Of a stretch of DNA of 64,000 nucleotides, positions 1-8,511 are shown piece after piece. The notes under the pieces are model-generated. The model searched no databases. It saw nothing but the letters and a program-made list of their open reading frames with translations, and was not told the DNA's origin. Position 1 is the stretch's first letter. Every line of letters begins with the position of its first letter. Source of the DNA: Tilletia caries (Eukaryota; Basidiomycota; Exobasidiomycetes; Tilletiales; Tilletiaceae); the NCBI GenBank assembly GCA_032718865.1, contig JALUTQ010000030.1, positions 372,001 to 436,000 on the forward strand, written 5' to 3'. The translations under genes were made by a program, and so were the position numbers.

Positions 1-69
1 TCAGCGGAGCGCCCCGGAGTATGGGCCCCGGAGTACGGAGCACTCCGGGGCGCTCCGGGCTCATCCTTA
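1..69. mobile_element. End of a truncated hAT-like non-autonomous element
   Basis: The window opens inside a GC-rich stretch dominated by CGGAG/CTCCG words and ending in CATCCTTA at base 69. Read outward-in, this end is TAAGGATGAGCCCGGAG. It matches the ends of two complete elements downstream (TAAGGATCTTCCCGGAG at 3875 and TAAGGTTGTCCCCGGAG at 1337). The expected 8-bp target duplication would be GCGTAGGG at 70-77, but the other end lies outside the window. The element abuts an open frame of an integrase-like gene, so it probably inserted within that gene. Confidence 0.6.
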
Positions 70-576
70 GCGTAGGGGATCATTCATACAAGGTCCTTCC
101 ACGCGAAACCAACGCATCGAACGCATGTGGGTGGACGTGCAGCGATGGACGACAGCGAAATACAAAGCCATCTTCACGCAGCTCGAATCCGATGGGTTGC
201 TCGATGTCACCTCCTCAGTGCACCTCTGGTGTCTGCACCTCGTCTTCCTTCCTCAATTGAACGATGCCCTTGCTCACTTTCAAGATTCGTGGAACCGCCA
301 CCCGATGAGGACCGGTCAGAAAAACTGGAGCCCGGAGCAGATGCACACCGCGGGTGAGTGTATGGATACGGTTCATGTGAATTGCGAAGCACGAAACAAG
401 TTTAAATTTGCCACTTATCGGACTTTCTTTCCAGGCGTTCTGGAAGCAGAGAGGAAGGGCTTTGATTTGCGGCGGAGGCCTGAGATGTTGGAGGAGGTAG
501 ATGCTTCGGACGATATGAGGGTGCATGCTCTACGCGACTTTGCGGATTATGGAGCAGACGATGGGAGAGAAGAGCG

Positions 577-1056
577 AGTGCTGTAACACGGTCACTTCAG
601 GACTCACTTCGGTACTAACTTCGGCCTTAGCACGGACCTCCACTCCGGACTTAGTTCTCGGCCGTCGGCTCTAAAATCTTAACTCCTGATCACGCCATCG
701 ACGCCACCTCCACCTCGGCTTTCGGCCGTCCCAACATCACGCCACTTTCACTATCTGATCTCTTGGCTTCGGCATTCTCTCTCTTGGCTCTCCTCCTTCT
801 CTGCTTCCTCTCTCCTCGTGCCCGCGTTCCCTCTTTCTCCGCCTCCGCTTTCTCTCTCCGCTCCTTCGCTCCTCTTCCTCGCTAACTTTACCCTCAAAGG
901 TATATAAGCAGCCCCATTCTCTGCCATATCCTGTACCTAGCTCTTTACCCTACACCACCAGTTCCTCACCCAATCTACTCTATCCACATCTCCTTTCTCA
1001 ACCTTCATGAATCTTGCCCTTCACTTCTTGTCCTGATCCACCCCCGTCACAAGTGC
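577..1056. mobile_element. Solo LTR (470 bp, 582-1051) with 5-bp target duplication AGTGC
   Basis: The LTR starts TGTAACACGG and ends CCCCGTCACA, so it has TG...CA termini. It is flanked by identical AGTGC copies at 577-581 and 1052-1056. An internal TATATAAG at 901-908 followed by a pyrimidine-rich leader is what an LTR promoter looks like. No retroelement coding sequence or second LTR is next to it, so it is a solo LTR left by recombination. The 5-bp duplication is typical of Ty1/copia and Ty3/gypsy integration. The interrupted reading frame is restored exactly when the LTR and one duplication copy are removed, which independently supports the boundaries. Confidence 0.88.
901..908 (+). promoter_or_regulatory. 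TATA box of the solo LTR
   Basis: TATATAAG lies about 320 bp into the LTR, after a long C/T-rich stretch and before a leader rich in CCA and CTC. It is the only strong TATA-like word in the element. If still active, it would drive transcription toward the 3' remnant of the integrase-like gene. Confidence 0.5.
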
Positions 1057-1336
1057 GCAGAGAGGACGATCCTCATGTCGCGGTTGACCCAGTCGAACGT
1101 GATCTTCCAACCCCGCTTCTGGATCCAGCCGTTCGGAGTTGGATTGAGAGTCAGGTTCCTTCAACCTGGCCCCCTGAGGAAGATTTGGGCTTGAACAGGT
1201 ACTCACGGGCGCTGCAGCTGGCGTCAAAAGTACTAGAGGAATCAGGATGGATGTAATGGTCAGAATCATGAATTCTGTTAACCAGACTGGGGGTCTTCAA
1301 AGCCACTCACCACCCCCTCGTCCTTCCCCTCCCCTC

Positions 1337-2125
1337 TAAGGTTGTCCCCGGAGTAACGCGGAGGTCTCCGCCTCCGCACTTCCAAATTCCGCCGGAATTC
1401 TGACTTTCTGAGGCGAGCTCCGCCTCCGCAGACTAAGACAGAGCGGAAAAACCAGCTCCGCGTTCCGACGGAATTATACAAAAGTTGAAATCCCAGCTCC
1501 GCGCTCCGCGTTTTTTCTGTGCGTTTTCATAATGCTCCTCCGTGCTCCGTGTATGCGGAGCTCGGAATTCCGCGGAATTCCGTCGGAGCGCAGTGGTGGT
1601 ATAAGTTGCTCTCAGAATGACTTTAATACACTCAGAGCTATACATTCACCATCCGACATTGTTGCGGTATTGACTCCAGTGCCATCCTGAAGCTCTCAAC
1701 GGATGATGACGCCTGTTTTTATCCCCTGCGCGTATCTCGAAGATGCCTATTTTTCTCGGAATTCCGCACATTTCTGCGGAACTTTTTGCGGAATTCCGGC
1801 GGAGCGCACCCAAAAAGAGGTCACGTGACCCTTATTTTCAACTATCACGTGACCTCACAGCTCCGTCGGAATTCCGCGGAAATTCCGCCGGAATTTTCAC
1901 ACAATTTTGACGACTCCGCGCTCCGCACATTTGGCAAGTGGGCCCAGGATTGGGCTCCGCCTCCGCACAAATTCCGGCGGAGTCCTCCAAGCGGACTCCG
2001 TGCTTTTTTAAGATCAAAAATTTGTCAAAAGTGAGCTCCGCGCTCCGCCTCCGGCGGAGCCCTCCGTCGGAGGAGTGCGGAGTCCGCAAAACCCCAGCTC
2101 CGCGTCAACTCCGGGGACAACCTTA
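1337..2125. mobile_element. Complete hAT-type MITE with 8-bp target duplication CTCCCCTC
   Basis: The inverted ends are TAAGGTTGTCCCCGGAGT at 1337-1354 and its reverse complement at 2108-2125, extending imperfectly into ACGCGGAG. The 8-bp direct repeats CTCCCCTC at 1329-1336 and 2126-2133 flank it exactly. Both the 8-bp duplication and the TAAGG terminus (fits YARNG) are hAT-superfamily traits. The 789-bp interior has no transposase frame. It is packed with CTCCGC/GCGGAG and palindromic GGAATTCC words. The element lies between the stop of the integrase-like remnant (1256) and the stop of the zinc-finger gene (2138), probably in the latter's 3' UTR. Confidence 0.88.
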
Positions 2126-2137
2126 CTCCCCTCGGCC

Positions 2138-5099
2138 CTACTTGTTCTTGGCGATAAGGCCCGCCTCCTTGCACACGCCGCATCGCCAAGCCTTTTCCTT
2201 ACGAGGCATCTCTTGCCTCATACCATCCTTTGGGGTGACGCTAAGGCAGTCGGAATGATACTGTAGTTGATACAAGATTGTCAGCAACAGGCTCATCGAT
2301 ATTTTGCAGTCCCATAGTCCATACTGCTCGAGAGTCGAGACCCTGAAGCTTGAACCATACGCACCCACTGCTCGCAAAAAGGGACGCCGCAGCAGACCCA
2401 GAGAATTTCCTGACGGAGACGAGTGAAGATGAATGTAACAGGTCAGCGCGATGTGGATCCCTGTCATCAAGAGAAGAAACAAATTACTCACCACAGCCTT
2501 CCCCTTACTTGTGTATTGATTCTCGTCCTCCGACCATGGTTCCGGTGTCTCCTTCTTCCCGCACACAGGACAAACCTGCTTCGTCTCATCTTTCTCCATT
2601 TCTTTCTCGCCGTCTCCGTCGTTCTCGACATCCCCAGCTGCGACAGCAGCAGGAAGAGCACGCCGGAGGCGACTCGTACTCTCCTTCGCGCTGGAGGCCT
2701 TACGCTGTGGAAGAGCAGAAAGATCATGAGTCAGCTTTATGTAGTGGGCGCTTGAGCCTTATGCCGTTCATTACCTTCTTTGGCGCTTGTTTTTCGGGAG
2801 ACATGGTAGGGACCAGAGAAGGGGTTTCTCCAATTTCCTTTTCGCTGGAGAGGATTTCAATCTGCCAGTAAATCAGGATTCATAACCAGTTAGGGTTGCT
2901 GCATTGGAGATGGAGGCTTTGCAGATCCGCTCACTCACTGCATCGTCCATAGTGTTGCTGCTTTTTCCTTTCTCAACCTTCACATTCTCCATCTTCACGC
3001 GAGCGAGACGACACTCGTGACCGGCCAAAAACTGTGGAGGCATGACGGCGGCACAGGTGCCGCACTGAGATGTGCCCGAAGAAGCACGGGGCGTAGTGGT
3101 GGCACGTCCTGAGCTTGGGCCGTGGCTGACCTGAGAAACTTTGACCGTGTCAAATGCCGCCTGGAGTGGTGGCGCTCCTGCTGGCAGCGGCGGAAAGATG
3201 GAGTGGGGAGGGTCTTGTCGCATGGAGACTATGTATGCCTGCTTCCTTGCGTAAATGGACTGCAAAGCTTTTCCATCAGGATAAAATGCGTCGGACGACG
3301 CTCCAGCGGCCGCATCAATGCCCTGCTCATCCAAAGAAAGGTAAGACAGGCGGTGCCCCGTTCCGCTCCCGTTGGTTGCGCACCATCTGTTAAGCAATCG
3401 CAGGTTCAATGATCAGCTCATCAATCATCCGCAGAACCGCAGCAGTCGGCGAGTATAAGAAGAGTGGGGCAGGCGAGGGATCATGTTCATCTCACCGGAA
3501 TCCAAATTGAGTCAAATCATCCTGATAGGGGCGCAGCGAGGCGTGCAGGCACTCCCACACGTCGTCGCTGGTGGACAGCGTTGTGATGTTTGGAGCCACA
3601 ATCACACACTTCCACTGGGCCAACACTTCGTGAAAGTTGGGTCCGGCGACTCGCGCTCCCACTTTGTTCCACGGAAGGTAATAGATCTGAAAAGAGCGGC
3701 AGGATTGCGTCAGAACTCAGCAGTCGGAGAAGGCTCAATCAAAAAAGAAATACTTACGCTTTCCTTGTGGAACTTGATCTTCGTGGCCTCCGGCGGTTGA
3801 TGGCGGGCCGCCATGGCAGTGAGAGAAGAGTCATGCGAAGGCCCAGCGGCGGCAGCAGCAGCAGCAGCGCGCACTAAGGATCTTCCCGGAGTAGGCCCCG
3901 GAGTATCATTCCCGGAGCTCCGCGGACTCCGGGGGACGCTCTGCACGGGTTCGGAGCACGGAGCGAGATTTGAGCGTTTTTTACTAGCTTTAGATTTGCG
4001 GAGCTACTCCGCGAAGGTATGAATGCAACGCCCCAGAGCACGGAGTGAGTTTGCTTGCATTGTCAAAAAAGCCTCGGAGTACGGAGCAGACCCCGGAGTC
4101 CGCGGAGCTCCGAGGAATGGCAAAGTGGGTCCCGTGATGGCTAAAACTGAGTCACGTGACCGGTTTCTGAGGGATTTCTCGGCCGAATCAGGTCGAAATA
4201 CTGTGTATTTCAGCTTTTTGGGGGTAGTAAACCCTTGGAAAGAAATGATAGAGACTTCTAGAGCTGCGATTGAACAGATTCGATGAGATTTGACCTTCTC
4301 CTGAGCCCATTTTGGACTCATTTCATGACACCCCGGAGTCCGCGGAGCTATTTTGCGGAGCACGGAGTCCGCCTGTGAAAAATATACGGAGCACGGAGTA
4401 GATTCTTGTGCGCAACCGCGACTTCGACGGAGCACGGAGTGCTCGCCATCTGATCACCCGAAATCTTGCGGAGCACGGAGCTGGCCGGATCTCAGACGGA
4501 GCTGAGCGGAGCGCCGCCCCGGAGTCCGGGCTCCGGGGATCTACTCCGGGAAGATCCTTAGCGCGCACCGGGCCGGCTTGGAGACCGAGACCGCGGAGTC
4601 GCTGCGCTGCATGGTGGGCGGGCGCAGAAAGAAGAGAGGCAGAGTCCGGGGCCACCGTTCTTGCTGTGTACGCCTGCGTGAGACCCGGACGCGCCGGAAT
4701 AGTTGACACTGCGGACAGGGAAGACGTTGATGAGAATGGCAGCTCGTTGTTCATATTGATTAATGACAGTCATCATATCACACACTCACTGTAGGTGGAG
4801 CTCGGCGGAGCTGGCACTGGATGCGTCAGTCGTTCATGCAGTTGAGTGCGCAGCGTGGTGTTCTCCGTTCTCAGACTCCGATAATCTTCTCTCAACAACT
4901 CATAGTCGCGTCGGGAAACTAGCTGTTGTGCGTTGTACAATCCCAGTGCAAAACATAAGCCTGCATTAGTATATGTTCTTTCCAGTCCAAGACAGGCCAA
5001 AAGGGACATGGTGTTGCAGAACATCCGAATCTGAAGCTCACCACTTTCGGAGAGTCGGCAAGGTCCGCTGCTGGTGCGGCCGACCGTGCTGTAGAGCAT
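2138..5099 (-). CDS. Zinc-finger (PHD-like) protein gene with a hAT MITE inside an exon
   Basis: Manual splicing gives one continuous frame. It starts at ATG 5099, with exons 5042-5099, 4790-4960, 4708-3758 (containing the MITE), 3496-3686, 2939-3386, 2775-2861 and 2492-2704, and ends at TAG 2138. Introns have good GTGAGT/GTAAGT donors, and intron 5 has a CTAAC branch site. The product has a helical N-terminal segment (RDYELLREDYRSLRTENTTLR), an Ala-rich stretch, a CGTC...HEC motif, an acidic/basic linker and a C-terminal metal-binding region (CPVCGKK, YHSDC, WRCGVC) resembling a PHD finger. The middle Cys pair is unclear, so the last intron is uncertain. MITE plus duplication adds 694 bp (not a multiple of 3) and translation would stop within it, unless it is spliced out. 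No ortholog is recognised; a chromatin role is only inferred. Confidence 0.6.
3875..4560. mobile_element. Complete hAT-type MITE in a coding exon, target duplication GCGCGCAC
   Basis: Perfect 19-bp inverted ends, TAAGGATCTTCCCGGAGTA at 3875-3893 and the complement at 4542-4560, are flanked by the 8-bp direct repeat GCGCGCAC at 3867-3874 and 4561-4568. The 686-bp interior has no transposase frame. It carries at least seven copies of a GGAGCACGGAG-type word, the kind of subterminal repeat hAT transposases often bind. Deleting the element and one duplication copy joins the frame GLQAGPVR to AAAAAAAAGPSHDSS in the minus-strand gene, which confirms the ends. The perfect ends suggest a fairly recent insertion. 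Confidence 0.92.
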
Positions 5100-5861
5100 G
5101 AAACAAAGTAGTCGCGTCGTCAGTAGCAGGCATGCCGCATGAGCGGAAGATTGAGCTGCGCAAGACTCACGAGGTGAATGATGGTTGAAGGAATGTTCCA
5201 TTGGTTGAATTTGTATGAGGAATGGTTCGGGTGGAAACGGACAACGGTGGACAAGGCGAAAGACAAGGGCGAGCCAAGAGAGCGAGTGCGAGGCAGTGAC
5301 AAGGCGAAAGAACCGAGCGTGAGCGCGAGCCGCGAGGCTGAGGGACGAGATCGGGGACAAGCGCGAGCCCGAGCCGAGAGAGGGCGAGCAAAAGAGCCGA
5401 GCCGAGAGAGAGCAAGCGAAAGAGACGAGCCGAGAGAGAGCGAAAGAGCCGGGAGCAAGGGCGAGCCGAGACGAGCGCGGGCGCGAGGACGAGGGCAGGC
5501 AGCGGCAGGCAGCAGCGAAGAGACTGAAGTAAGAAGAATAATGTAGAATAGAACCGTGTCAGCAACTTCAGAGCTTTGGACGGGGATAGAGAGGCACTTA
5601 CAGTGATCTTGACGTCGCTGGGGGCTGTAGTCTGTAGATGAGGTCGACGAGAGTGTCAGTAGTGAGAGTGGTGGGCTGGTGGCCGTTGGTCGTTCGGCGA
5701 TTGGTGTTGGACGTTCGGCGTCATGGCGGGTTCCGCGTTCCATAGCAGAATGTGGAGGTCCATAGGCGTGCCAAATTTCTTCCAAACCAACCTCGACACC
5801 GCCGCCCTCGTTGACGCTCTCCACCCATACACCCAGCACACAAGACAACCCTCCAGTCACC
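5100..5861. promoter_or_regulatory. Divergent intergenic region with purine-rich low-complexity tract
   Basis: This 760-bp gap separates the start of the minus-strand zinc-finger gene from NHP2. Bases about 5260-5510 are an imperfect, strand-asymmetric purine-rich tract on the + strand built from GCGAG, GAGCC, GAAAGAG and GAGAGAG words. Open frames through it are low-complexity artefacts. No TATA box or RNA gene was seen. Confidence 0.45.
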
Positions 5862-6883
5862 ATGTCGAAGGACGTCGAGAAGAAGGAAAAGAAGTCGAAG
5901 CGAAAGTCCGACGCTGCCGCTGCTTCCGAGCCCGCCGACGTCTCCATGGACGTCGACAGCTCCGTGTCCAAGAAGAAGGACAAGAAGAGCAAGTCCAAGG
6001 CCGACGATGACGACGCTGACGATGGAGACGCGACCATGGATGTAGACGTATCGGTTGCGGCCTCAACAACAAAGAAGGACAAGAAGGAAAAGAAGGAGAA
6101 GAAGGAGAAGAAGAAGGCCGCGGCTGCAGCGGCGGAGGATGGGGCCGATGATGATGATGACGACGAGGATATCCCTGCTGATATCTTAAGTCCGATCGCG
6201 CGTGAGTTTTTCTCGACTCTATGCGGCGAGCAGGTCAGAGTTGGACTCCGTTAACACTTTTCTTTTGCATTGGTCTGGAATCTTGCAGACCCGCTGGCGA
6301 ACAAGAAGCTCACGAAGAAGGTGTTCAAGGCGATCAAGAAGGCATCCAAATCAAGAGGACACGTCAAGCGCGGAGTCAAGGAGGTAGTCAAGGGACTCAG
6401 GAAGGGCGACAAGGGGTGAGTTCATTTTTTCAAAGCTAGAGCCCCCCCTCCCCTCTCAATACGATTCCATGCTTACCTTCACCTTGCATTAACCCAGACT
6501 CATCATCCTCGCCGCCGACATCTCCCCGCTCGACATCCTCTCCCACATCCCCATCCTGTGCGAAGACGTGAACAACCCGTACGTGTTCGTGAACTCGAAG
6601 GACGCCCTCGGCGCTGCGTCCAGTACGAAGCGGCCCACGAGCTGTGTGATGATTGTGCCGGGTGGGCCGAGGAAGGGGAAGTGTGCTGTGCCCGCGGCGG
6701 CGGGGGATAAGATTGTTGTTCCGGAGGAGTACCGGTCGGAGTATGAGGCTGTGTATGGCGAGGTTCGGCATCTGGTGAGTACTTCTTTACGGGACACTGT
6801 CCAAAGAGTATTTGATCTCCCTTACTGGCAAGCTGACCATGCTCTCTTTTTTTTTACAGAGCGAGTCACTAGCGTTCAAGTAG
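5862..6883 (+). CDS. NHP2: H/ACA snoRNP subunit NHP2 (L7Ae family)
   Basis: Four exons (5862-6201, 6289-6415, 6498-6774, 6860-6883) give about 255 residues. NHP2 is the L7Ae-type RNA-binding core protein of H/ACA snoRNPs. It works with CBF5, NOP10 and GAR1 in rRNA pseudouridylation and in telomerase RNP stability, in the nucleolus. The L7Ae domain is clear: HPLANKKLTKKVFKAIKKA, then RGVKEVVKGLRKGDKG, then LIILAADISPLDILSHIP, then CEDVNNPYVFVNSKDALG. The first 100 or so residues are an unusually long lysine- and acid-rich tail with Lys-Lys-Asp-Lys repeats; yeast Nhp2 is only about 156 residues. The last exon encodes seven residues (SESLAFK). The start follows a CCAGTCACC leader. Confidence 0.93.
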
Positions 6884-7132
6884 GCTTGCCGCAGCTTCCT
6901 CTCTCTTCAAACCCTCTTGGCACGTCTCCTTTCTTTGTTTTCTTTTGTACCAATGCATTCTTCTCTATCTTGACCTCTTTACGCATGTATGTCTGTGATG
7001 CACCACGTTCTGTCACATTGAGAGCCTTCGATTAAAGCAAGGATGATGTATGTACTGGATAACTGTCCGTCGAACGGGTACGTGCAGAAGAGTGGATGGA
7101 TGTGCTTTGCTACAGTGCGGATGGTGGGGACT

Positions 7133-8121
7133 CTACCCGATGTTGAAGCTCTCGCCACAGCCGCAAGAGACGGCGAGTGGGTTGTTGAACACGAACTTGG
7201 CAGATCTGGAATGTCGGAGGTGGAATGTTCAGCAACTGACCCGACGACACGCAGAAAGAACAAGGAAAGCTGATGCTCACAACCGGTCCTCCTTCCAATC
7301 CATCTCACTCCCGATAATGCTGAACAGCGCCTTGCTATCGATCAGCACCGTCACATCCTCCTGCTTGACCCGCTCATCAAACTTGCCCGCCTCCTCTGGC
7401 TTGACGTATTCGAGATGGTAGGACATGCCCGCGCAGCCCTTGTTCTTCACGCTGATCCGGATCAGTTTGGGGTCCGTCGGCGACGTTTGGAGTGCTCTTA
7501 ATCGGACGATGGCGGTGGGGGTCTGAGAAACCAATATGTTAGCTTTACTTATTGGAGCGAAAGTGCAAAAAAGGAGGGACTCACCAAGGTAATGGGTGCT
7601 TTTTGCGCCCGGAATCGACTTGCGCGCTGCGGTGCCGCTTTCCCCGCTGTTTCTGACTTTGGCTCGGAAGGTGCCACTACAGCTTGAGGTGGAGGAGGAG
7701 GAGGAGGGGAAGACGACGATGATGTCGAAGGCGAAGGCGACGGCGACGGTGTACCCATATTCCTAAGAGGCATGTCGAAGCGTCCCCTCGGATCTGGTAC
7801 CGATGTGAGATGTGGCGCTAGGGAGGCACTACTACTGCTACTTGTTGAGGATGATGCTGTTGTTGTCGCCGGAGCGGCAGCGGCGGAAGTTGACGCCCAT
7901 CGTACAGACGAGCGGGAGGGCCCTGCAGCAGGAGTACCACTACTCCACCGACTCGTTGACGTCGAGGATCGATCGCTGTGATATCTCGCTGGTGCTGCGG
8001 ACGAGGAGGACTGCCATTGGCGCACGGCACACCGCGATGTTGTGGCGAGGAGGAAGTGGCTCGCGATGGCCGACGCGGAAGAGGAAGAGGCTGCGGCAGA
8101 GATGGTGATGGCTGCGACCAT
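7133..8121 (-). CDS. ISA1: Mitochondrial A-type iron-sulfur assembly protein ISA1
   Basis: Three exons run from ATG 8121 to TAG 7133. ISA1 acts with ISA2 and IBA57 in the mitochondrial matrix to make [4Fe-4S] clusters for aconitase-type and radical-SAM enzymes. The C-terminal HesB/IscA domain is textbook: LIRISVKNKGCAGMSYHLEY supplies the first Cys, GSEMDW is the ISA1 signature, and the last exon gives SCGCGESF with the CxC pair. All three cluster-ligand cysteines are therefore present. The roughly 180-residue N-terminal part is rich in Ser, Ala and Pro. It begins MVAAITISAAASSSSASA with Arg but no acids, consistent with a mitochondrial presequence followed by a disordered spacer. It is divergent with MSH6 across about 390 bp. 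Confidence 0.9.
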
Positions 8122-8511
8122 GATGCGCGTTACTGCTGCTGGGAGGCGGTTGGCGTGTGCCTGGCTATGGACTGTGGTGGACGTCCAGCTTGACTAGGGG
8201 GACTGGATGAGTGGGCCATGACAAATAGGCAGCTTATGTCCGGACGTGCCTTAAATCCGGAAGCCACGTGGTCCTGATCAATGATCATTCAGTGACACCG
8301 CGATCACAGATGTCCAACACGAACGCGTCGCGAGAAGCGCGTCTCGAGCAGGAGCGCGTCAAGAGCTTCAAAAAGGGTTCGCGTTCGCGTTCGCCCATCA
8401 GTCTGCCTGCCTTCCGACACCACCACCACCACCACCACCAACCCTCTCTCCGCTCCCCTTTCCCTTCCCACTCTTTCACAGCACAAGACTAGGACCCAAC
8501 ACTGGCCTTGA
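8122..8511. promoter_or_regulatory. Divergent ISA1/MSH6 promoter with an upstream ORF
   Basis: The 390-bp region between the two start codons holds an ATG at 8310 opening a 60-codon frame (MSNTNASREARLEQERVKSF, then a run of seven His codons) that ends at 8492, just before the MSH6 ATG at 8512. It could be an upstream ORF on the MSH6 transcript. It could also be a first exon joined by a weak splice site. No strong TATA box is visible. Confidence 0.4.

Larger units (their letters stand above)
71..1256 (+). pseudogene. Integrase-core-like (rve/DDE-type) gene, broken by transposon insertions
   Basis: The frame is open from just after the hAT-like end. The segment STRNQRIERMWVDVQRW, followed by a short conserved block ending in SWNRHPMRTGQKNWSPEQM, resembles the C-terminal part of the integrase-core-like proteins common in basidiomycete genomes (recognised from memory, not searched). 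A likely intron runs from GTGAGT at about 352 to TTTCCAG at about 435 and keeps frame. A solo LTR (582-1051) interrupts the frame. Removing it with one AGTGC copy joins GREERV directly to RREDDPHVAVDP, and the frame runs to TAA at 1254-1256. As the sequence stands, translation stops at 584-586 inside the LTR. The N-terminal catalytic half lies outside the window or was lost to the hAT insertion. It could be an old transposon gene or a host gene derived from one. Confidence 0.6.

Noticed and set aside
1014..1256. Separate small gene starting in the LTR
   Set aside because: Its in-frame part after 1056 is the continuation of the integrase-like gene once the LTR is removed; the opening part is LTR sequence.
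3710..3946. A new start codon provided by the MITE for the zinc-finger gene
   Set aside because: The apparent opening codon at 3946 is GTG, not ATG. The first true ATG in that frame is at 3814 outside the MITE.
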